From: an uncultured Acetatifactor sp.
Lineage (GTDB): Bacteria > Bacillota > Clostridia > Lachnospirales > Lachnospiraceae
DNA length: 44,673 nucleotides
Assembly: GCA_947589505.1 (NCBI GenBank)
Contig: CANQCF010000006.1
Location: 1-44,673 of the forward strand
Direction of reading: 5' to 3'
Shown here: piece after piece, positions 38,865-44,673 of the stretch
Layout: each line of letters opens with the position of its first letter
Position numbering within the stretch: position 1 is the first letter of the stretch
The notes under the pieces: generated by a model
Database searches by the model: none
Told to the model about the DNA's origin: nothing
The model's input: the letters and a program-made list of their open reading frames with translations, nothing else
Program-made: the position numbers and the translations under genes

Positions 38865-41738
38865 TTACGTCTCCTTTTTCAGTCGGTCTATCAATTTCCG
38901 AAGCATTTCTTCGGCGGCGTCGTCCTCATACAGGCGGAGCTGTTCCCGGATCTCCTTCAGGGAAGCGTCCACATCCGGCTCCAGGCGGCGTCTGCGGATC
39001 GATTCGATCTTTGCGGCGCTTTCCTTTGCGTGGAAGGTCTCCAGGAGCGTCAGGGCTTCCTGAATTTCGTGGAGCAGGGCATCGCCCTCTATGCCGGGCC
39101 TATCCCCGGAAGAGGTTTCCCGGGGGCCGCCCACGTTTCGATCCAGATAATCTTGAATGTGCCGGATCTGGTTTTCATACGCGGTGATCAGTTCCCGGAA
39201 ATGAAGTCGGATATATTCCGCATTTCCGTCTTTTGCGGCAAATTCATGATCCTTCGCCAGGGCGGAGAGCTCCATGGCCCCCATGTTGGCCGATGCGCTC
39301 TTCAGGCCGTGAACCTCCACCTCGTAGGTCTGGAAATCCTCTTTTTCAAACAGTTCCTGAAGGAGCGTGATCTTTCGTCTGCCGTCCGTACAGTACAGCT
39401 GCAGAAGTTCCAGGTAATCCGAAACCTCGCCGGAATGGTGGATCATCGCCTCGCTGATATCGATGCCGTTTATGTGGATGTCGGAAAAGTCCAGTTTTCC
39501 ACCGATTCTTTTTTCTTCCGGGGTTTCCTCCAGGTATTCCCTGTCCGCCTCCGGAATCCATTTCGAGAGAAGCTCGTTTAAAGGTTTCCGGTACAGGGGC
39601 TTTGCCAGGAAATCCTGGAAACCGTTTTTCAGGAACATTTCCCGGACCCCTTCCATGGCGTTGGCGGTGAGAGCGATGATGGTGGGAGACGTTCCATTTT
39701 CGCCGCAGTCCTGGCGGATGATGCGGACAGCCTCCACGCCGTCCATCTCGGGCATCATGTGGTCCATGAAGATGATGTCATACCTGTTTCTGCGCACCAG
39801 ATCGATGGCCTCCTGGCCGCTGGCGGCCTCCGTGAGCTGGAAACCGTAATGCTTTAAGAAGCCGACCGCCACGCGCCTGTTGACCATGTTGTCGTCCACC
39901 ACAAGAATTTCGTAAGGCCTGTTGACCTTAAAGGGACGGAACTGCTCCTGGGCCTCCTGGGTATCCGGAACGTCCGGCATTTCTTTCAGCGTGCGGCTGT
40001 CCACAATCTTCTGAGGGATCCTTACGGTGAAGACCGTGCCTTCCCCGTAAACGCTTTCCACCTCGATGGAACCCTGCATCAGCTCTACCAAATGTTTGGT
40101 GATGGACAGGCCGAGACCTGTTCCCTCCACTGAGCGGTTCCGGCGGGAATCCGCCTGCTTGAAATCGTCAAAAATGATCTTCAGATCCTCCTGCCGGATG
40201 CCGCAGCCGGTATCCTCTACCCGGAAGACCAGGTTTTCCATGCCGTCCTCCCCGGGAGAGCCGCTGACGGAGAGCTTGACATACCCCTTCTTTGTAAATT
40301 TCACGGCGTTGCTCAGAAGGTTGATCAGGATCTGCCGGATCCGGCCCTCGTCGCCGCAGTACTGGCAGGGCAGGTTTTCGTCGTATTCATATTTCATGAC
40401 AAGCCCGTTGAGGGAAGCGTTGATATTCATGATACTCGTCAGGTTCCCGACGACATTTTTTAAGTAATAATTCGTGAGAACCAGTTCCATCTTTCCGGCC
40501 TCCACCTTGGAGAGGTCCAGGATGTCGTTGATGATGGCGAGAAGGTTGTGGGAGGCAGTCTTGATATCGTTGGCGTAGGAGTACACCTTCCGGCCCCGGC
40601 TCTCCTCCATGATGATGTCGCTCAGGCCGACGATGGCGTTCATGGGAGTGCGGATCTCATGGGACATATTGGCCAGGAATTCACTCTTTGCCATGTTTGC
40701 GCGCTCCGCCTCTTCCTGCACGTGCTTGATCAGTTCGATGTGTTTCCGGGTCTCCGTCACGTCCAGGACAAGGATCACATAGCCCTGGTTCGCGATGTTC
40801 TTTTCGGAAATCTTTTTTACATGGCTCTCATAAAAACGGTCCTGGATACGGAATTCCCGCTGCTCGTCCTCCTCCAGAATCACCTCGGGAAAATTCGGCA
40901 GAAAAGATACGTTTTCCCCGATGGAGTGGGGACCAAGCTCCGGGAAGATGCAGGCAGCCGCCTGGTTGTAGCTGACGATCCGTTTCTGGTCGTCCAGAGC
41001 GATAACGCCGTCCGCCATATTGTTCAGCACCACTTCCGACGCCAGGCTCCGAAAATCGTAGATGCGCCTGCTCCAGACCAGGATCACCACCATGGCCAGG
41101 ACAATGCCTACGGCAGAGGGGGTCAGGTCAAAGACGTAGGTGAGTTTCAGCACATAGGACAGGAGAGCGAGGACGGGCAGCGTGGAGAGCAGGATCATCA
41201 GCTTATACTTGCGGCTTGCCGCCTGCTGGGGTTTCGTGATCGTGGCGCGGACCAGGGCGTAAAAGGACATGGCGTAGGGAACGGCGCATCCGAAGATCAT
41301 GAAGATCAGGTGGACGGGACCGTATTCGATATGCATGTAGTGATGTCCGTCTTTGGTAGAGAGCCATTCCAGGCTGCGATAGTAAAGCTGGTGATGGTCG
41401 CAGGTAAAGATCACCGCCAGCAGGATCAGGTCGATCACTGCGAGAACCCGCAGGAACCGGATGGGAACCTTTTCATAGCAGTAGTAATAGATGAACCAGC
41501 AGTAGAGGGGCGGTACGAAAATGGAACCGATGTACTGGATTTTCGCGGCGGTGACGGCCGCTTCCAGAGTGGGAGCCATAAGCTCCAGAAGATAGCCGCT
41601 GTTCTGGATCAGGGCGCCGCACATAAAAAAAGTCATCAGTTTTTGCTCCTTGGAGTCCTGTCCCATGATAAGGAGTCCGAGGGTAAAAAGGATGACGCAG
41701 ATCCCTATTATCTCTATGGAAATAAAAAACATGGTCAT
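38865..41738 (-). CDS. Hybrid histidine kinase (7TM-PAS-HisKA-HATPase-REC-HPt) with shared tail
   Basis: The 957-residue protein begins with seven membrane spans (about residues 1-225; 7TM-type sensor). A PAS domain (about 233-335), HisKA with H360 (NMSHEIRTP), an ATPase domain (N477; DTGCGI at 509-514; GTGLGL at 539-544), a receiver with D659 (IIFMDHMMP) and an HPt domain with H810 (VHGLKSASANMGA) follow. Phosphate probably passes H360 to D659 to H810 and then to the regulator next door. Residues 889-957 form a tail homologous to the regulator's tail. ATG 41738 follows GAGGAGAAG. The signal sensed is unknown. It is upstream of the regulator in one operon. Confidence 0.92.
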   Translation of the reverse strand: MTMFFISIEIIGICVILFTLGLLIMGQDSKEQKLMTFFMCGALIQNSGYLLELMAPTLEAAVTAAKIQYIGSIFVPPLYCWFIYYYCYEKVPIRFLRVLAVIDLILLAVIFTCDHHQLYYRSLEWLSTKDGHHYMHIEYGPVHLIFMIFGCAVPYAMSFYALVRATITKPQQAASRKYKLMILLSTLPVLALLSYVLKLTYVFDLTPSAVGIVLAMVVILVWSRRIYDFRSLASEVVLNNMADGVIALDDQKRIVSYNQAAACIFPELGPHSIGENVSFLPNFPEVILEEDEQREFRIQDRFYESHVKKISEKNIANQGYVILVLDVTETRKHIELIKHVQEEAERANMAKSEFLANMSHEIRTPMNAIVGLSDIIMEESRGRKVYSYANDIKTASHNLLAIINDILDLSKVEAGKMELVLTNYYLKNVVGNLTSIMNINASLNGLVMKYEYDENLPCQYCGDEGRIRQILINLLSNAVKFTKKGYVKLSVSGSPGEDGMENLVFRVEDTGCGIRQEDLKIIFDDFKQADSRRNRSVEGTGLGLSITKHLVELMQGSIEVESVYGEGTVFTVRIPQKIVDSRTLKEMPDVPDTQEAQEQFRPFKVNRPYEILVVDDNMVNRRVAVGFLKHYGFQLTEAASGQEAIDLVRRNRYDIIFMDHMMPEMDGVEAVRIIRQDCGENGTSPTIIALTANAMEGVREMFLKNGFQDFLAKPLYRKPLNELLSKWIPEADREYLEETPEEKRIGGKLDFSDIHINGIDISEAMIHHSGEVSDYLELLQLYCTDGRRKITLLQELFEKEDFQTYEVEVHGLKSASANMGAMELSALAKDHEFAAKDGNAEYIRLHFRELITAYENQIRHIQDYLDRNVGGPRETSSGDRPGIEGDALLHEIQEALTLLETFHAKESAAKIESIRRRRLEPDVDASLKEIREQLRLYEDDAAEEMLRKLIDRLKKET

Positions 41739-41865
41739 ACGGATCTTCTCCTCTTCGGCTGTCTGCGCGGGATAACCAACCGCATCTCACTTGATTATAA
41801 TACTTTGCGGCTGGTTTTGTCTATATGGAAATTCCCGCGGAGAAAACATCGGTATTGTCACCGTT

Positions 41866-43278
41866 CTAAAATCCCTTTTCCTTCAGTCCGGAAAAGAGAG
41901 AAACATAGAATTTGCTCACGTCAAAGCCCTTGATGTCCTTATGGGTGAGGTCGATCATGTCCGCGTGGGAGATGCCTTTTTTCCCGGCGGTCAGAAGGCC
42001 GAGATAATTCCCCCAGGACGCGGAGGAGACGCTCACCAGTCCGTCGTTGTCCCCCTCGTATTTTTTTGCCAGAAGATAGCTCAGGTTCAGGGGAAAACCG
42101 GAGCTGAAACAGGAGCGCATCTTTGACATGACGCTCTGATAATAGACGGCGGGGGAATCCGCAACCTCCCTGTTAAAGGCCGCGCAGGAGGCCGCCGTCA
42201 GGTCGGTGACGCCGCCCAGAAAATCGGGTTTTTCGTCTCCCAGAGCGTGGAAGAGGGCGTTGTACCTTCCCTCCACGAAATGGATCAGCCATTTCGGAAG
42301 GCTTCCCAGCAGGGCGTCGGCAAACTGACAGCCCCGGTGGGGCGTGTTGACCGTCGTCAGGGAGGCGACGCAGTCCGCCAATCCCAGCTTGCTGACGGCG
42401 TATCTGGAGTCCAGGCCGCCCTTGGAGTGGGCGATGATATTGACCTTTTCCGCACCGGTCTCCGCCAGGATCCGCCGGATTTCCCGGGCGAGTTCCGCGG
42501 CGCTCTCCGCGATGGGCAGGGAAGAGGGCTGTTTTCCATAGAATACCGTGGCGCCGTTCCGCTTAAGGGCGGCGGGGATCCGGCCCCAGTAGTTCATGTA
42601 CTGCCAGTCCCGGAAAAAGATGCCGTGAACCATCACCACCGGATAGCGGGTGCGGCAGACCGCGTTCTCCACGCGGGTCTGATCCAGGAGGAAGCGGTTC
42701 CGGGCGGTGATCAGCTCCCGGCGGACGATGCAGATCCACTTATGGAACAGAAGCAGGTTGACCGGAGGGAGCCACCAGAAGAAAAACATCAGAAGACGCA
42801 TCGCGACGCCCAGCTGGCTGGAACAGAAGGCGGTGCGCCAGAAACCGTTCTGAAAATGGACGAGGAACACCAATACGGCCACGACGGTGTTGAGGATGAG
42901 CACGGTGGAGCTGAGCTGAAAGCCGGATCCCGCCCGCAGCCGCCAGGCAAATTCCAGAAGGCCCCGGGAGCGGCAGACAAACAAAGCGATATAGAGAAAT
43001 ATTTCAACGAAAAAGGCCCAGCAGGAGGTGACGATCAGCTCGTATCCGCCGGAGAGGATCTGCAGGCGGACGCTCAGTCCCTTTTCATAGCGGGGCAGTA
43101 TCTCCAGAAGAAGCATTCCCAGTACGATCAGAATAAAAATGGGAATGGAGAGAAAACGGACGGCAAAGCTGAGCCAGAAAGGGCTTTGGGGCCCGTTTCC
43201 CAGGAGAGAACAGACCTCCGAAAAAAGGGGATAGTTCATAGCCAGCAGCAAAAGCAAAAGTTTCAAAAATCGTTTCAT
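41866..43278 (-). CDS. Membrane-anchored alpha/beta hydrolase (lipase-like)
   Basis: The 470-residue protein has about five hydrophobic spans in its first 185 residues (near 4-20, 33-60, 80-101, 122-142 and 156-178). An alpha/beta-hydrolase domain follows: oxyanion HG at 218-219 (VVMVHGIF), nucleophile S285 in IIAHSKGG, and possible Asp and His in EGDNDGLV and ISHADMIDLTH. AHSKGG is the form seen in bacterial triacylglycerol lipases and related esterases. The longer ORF to 43437 is rejected because it begins inside the promoter; ATG 43278 has GGGAGG upstream. The substrate is unknown. It lies 127 bases upstream of the kinase on the same strand. Confidence 0.8.
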   Translation of the reverse strand: MKRFLKLLLLLLAMNYPLFSEVCSLLGNGPQSPFWLSFAVRFLSIPIFILIVLGMLLLEILPRYEKGLSVRLQILSGGYELIVTSCWAFFVEIFLYIALFVCRSRGLLEFAWRLRAGSGFQLSSTVLILNTVVAVLVFLVHFQNGFWRTAFCSSQLGVAMRLLMFFFWWLPPVNLLLFHKWICIVRRELITARNRFLLDQTRVENAVCRTRYPVVMVHGIFFRDWQYMNYWGRIPAALKRNGATVFYGKQPSSLPIAESAAELAREIRRILAETGAEKVNIIAHSKGGLDSRYAVSKLGLADCVASLTTVNTPHRGCQFADALLGSLPKWLIHFVEGRYNALFHALGDEKPDFLGGVTDLTAASCAAFNREVADSPAVYYQSVMSKMRSCFSSGFPLNLSYLLAKKYEGDNDGLVSVSSASWGNYLGLLTAGKKGISHADMIDLTHKDIKGFDVSKFYVSLFSGLKEKGF

Positions 43279-43408
43279 AATGTATGTTTTCCTCCCGTGG
43301 ATCCTGCAAAAGCCGGTTCGGATGCCATAGCCGCCGAAACGGCAGGAATTTCTGTCACCAGGGGCCGAGGAGTTCCCGGCTCTCCGGCTGCCGTGTTTCG
43401 ACACTATT

Positions 43409-43437
43409 AGGATAACACAGTTTTTTCCCTCTGGCAA
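43409..43437 (-). promoter_or_regulatory. Promoter of the lipase-like gene
   Basis: On the - strand, TTGCCA (43432-43437), a 17-base spacer and TATCCT (43409-43414). The transcript starts near 43402, giving about 125 bases before ATG 43278. This supports the shorter start of the hydrolase gene. Confidence 0.6.
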
Positions 43438-43519
43438 GGAAGAACCTGAGGGAGGAGCTCAGGAATCAGTCATAGAATGTCTCACGGAATGCTAAATATG
43501 TGTTGAGGGGGATTCGGGC

Positions 43520-44548
43520 ATGGACGGTTTTAATTTTCTGACGCTTCTGGGAGGGCTGGCGCTCTTTCTATACGGGATGCAGACCATGGGAGAGGGGCTC
43601 GCGGGATTTCTCGGGGACAGGTTAAAACAGTGCCTGGCGGGGGCTGCGGGCTCCACGGGCAGAGCCTTTCTTTTTGGTACGGCGGTGACGGCGCTGCTGC
43701 AGTCCTCCTCGGCGGTGACCGTCATGACCGTGGGTTTTGTGGACAGCGGGATCCTGGATCTGGAACAGGCCATGGGGATCACCGTGGGCGCGAACATCGG
43801 AACCACGGCGACGGCCTGGATCCTGGCGGGAAACGGGCTGGACGGCCGGGCGTGGTGGCTGCAGCTCCTGAAACCCATATCCCTGGCCCCCGTCTTTGCA
43901 CTGGCGGGGGTTTTGATGCGGGCCCTCTCAAAGAGGGAATCCGTGAGGAAGGGAGCGTCGGCGCTGATGGGCTTTGCCATACTGATATTCGGCATGAACG
44001 CCATGGAGGAAGCCGCGGCTCCCCTTGCGCGGTCCGGCAGGTTCCTATCGCTCCTCACCGGCCTTGAAAACCCCTGGAAAGGACTTTTGACGGGAGGGAT
44101 CCTGACGGCGGCGATCCAGTCCTCCTCCGCCTCCGTGGGGATTCTGCAGGCGCTTTGCGGGAGCGTCGCCATGAGTTATGGGGAAGTCATTCCGGTGATC
44201 CTGGGCCAGAATATCGGCACCTGCGTCACCGCGGTTTTGGCCTCGGCCGGAACAAATCGGGAAGCCAGAAGAGCGGCTTTCCTGAACCTGTACTTTAATC
44301 TTCTGGGAGCGGCGGTCTTTTTCACGGTCTTTCTCCTGAGAAAGGCTGTCTGTCCTTTTGGATTTCTTTCCCTGCCGGCAGACAGCACGGGGATCGCGGC
44401 GGTGCACAGCGGATTTAACATCCTGTCGGCGGCGCTGCTGCTGCCTTTTTCCCGGGGGATCATCCGGCTTGCGGAGAGGACGGTGGGACGGGGAAAAGAG
44501 GGACCGGTCCCCGGCGGGATGCAAAAGGGTGCACATGGCAATAATTAA
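43520..44548 (+). CDS. Na/Pi cotransporter family protein, without PhoU-like domain
   Basis: The 342-residue polytopic protein has the two inverted QSSS repeats of the family: LLQSSSAVTVMTVG (about residue 60) with GANIGTTATA (about 89), and IQSSSASVGILQALCG (about 203) with GQNIGTCVTA (about 231). They form the Na- and phosphate-binding core. Bacterial relatives (about 540-560 residues) often carry a C-terminal PhoU-like domain, which is absent here; the protein ends with a short basic tail. ATG 43520 follows TTGAGGGGGATT. It imports phosphate with sodium, or exports it, depending on the gradient. It is divergent from the hydrolase gene. Confidence 0.88.
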   Translation: MDGFNFLTLLGGLALFLYGMQTMGEGLAGFLGDRLKQCLAGAAGSTGRAFLFGTAVTALLQSSSAVTVMTVGFVDSGILDLEQAMGITVGANIGTTATAWILAGNGLDGRAWWLQLLKPISLAPVFALAGVLMRALSKRESVRKGASALMGFAILIFGMNAMEEAAAPLARSGRFLSLLTGLENPWKGLLTGGILTAAIQSSSASVGILQALCGSVAMSYGEVIPVILGQNIGTCVTAVLASAGTNREARRAAFLNLYFNLLGAAVFFTVFLLRKAVCPFGFLSLPADSTGIAAVHSGFNILSAALLLPFSRGIIRLAERTVGRGKEGPVPGGMQKGAHGNN

Positions 44549-44553
44549 CTAAT

Positions 44554-44579
44554 AAAAAGCAGTTTTTAGGGAGCTTTTT
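44554..44579 (+). terminator. Weak AT-rich hairpin after the Na/Pi gene
   Basis: AAAAAGC (44554-44560) could pair with GCTTTTT (44573-44579), with another T-run near 44587. The stem is weak. From here to the window end (44673) I see no gene. Confidence 0.35.
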
Positions 44580-44673
44580 CCGACGGTTTTTTTTATTATT
44601 ATGATGTTAGGGTCGAATAAGCCCTGACCAGCACCTTGAAAAGTTCACACAAATATAGCAAAAATGGCTGTTT

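Noticed and set aside
40548..41933. A 461-residue + strand ORF opposite the histidine kinase
   Set aside because: Its composition (runs of D, H and G) is that of a shadow frame; the - strand holds all kinase motifs.
43279..43437. Longer start of the lipase-like gene
   Set aside because: The extra 53 residues are not hydrophobic or conserved-looking, and the frame begins inside the promoter's -35 box.

Overview
The window reads as a chromosomal segment of a Bacillota species of class Clostridia, most likely a Lachnospiraceae-type gut anaerobe. This rests on a single-membrane type IV pilus locus with no secretin or PilP gene, a CIRCE heat-shock operator, AGGAGG-type ribosome binding sites, a 7TM-type hybrid histidine kinase, and protein families common in that group. 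The genus is inference. Core genes are rather GC-rich (about 50-60% where hand-counted), with clearly AT-richer islands in one pilin and in the large exported pilus-locus protein.

Bases 1-17,805 are a type IV pilus cluster on the + strand: the last codons of a PilB-type ATPase, a small decaying toxin-antitoxin pair, pilT, pilC, two paralogous major-type pilins, the prepilin peptidase pilD, a fused pilM-pilN gene, a pilO-like gene, and four minor prepilins matching the I, K, H and J pseudopilin classes (PilV-, PilX-, FimT- and PilW-like). It ends with a 1,580-residue exported protein where other pilus loci carry the tip adhesin PilY1. A strong terminator closes the cluster. PilB/PilT drive extension and retraction through PilC, PilMN-PilO is the alignment complex, PilD matures all prepilins, and the minor pilins probably form a tip on which the large protein could sit.

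Bases 17,806-23,800 are an island on the - strand of two families of PD-(D/E)XK 'transposase' (Rpn-like) genes: three full or nearly full copies and three fragments. Four copies of one promoter plus structured leader RNA lie upstream of the genes, shared by both otherwise unrelated families. Base changes between copies keep the leader stems paired.

Bases 23,900-28,050 carry an exported cell-wall amidase, a PAP2 phosphatase, a NUDIX hydrolase and an unrecognised membrane protein with a 30-bp repeat tract. Bases 28,200-28,940 are a CIRCE-controlled hsp20 with its own terminator. Between hsp20 and hisS is repetitive non-coding DNA, including a REP-like hairpin that also occurs near 25,000.

Bases 29,235-37,890 run + strand: hisS, aspS, an Sfp-type phosphopantetheinyl transferase, a heterodimeric ABC exporter pair with one degenerate ATP site, and a second amidase lacking a signal peptide, closed by a terminator. 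Bases 37,996-43,278 run - strand: a membrane-anchored alpha/beta hydrolase, a hybrid histidine kinase and a response regulator; the last two share a homologous C-terminal helical tail. A Na/Pi-cotransporter family gene lies divergent at the end. No tRNA, rRNA, CRISPR array or prophage was seen.
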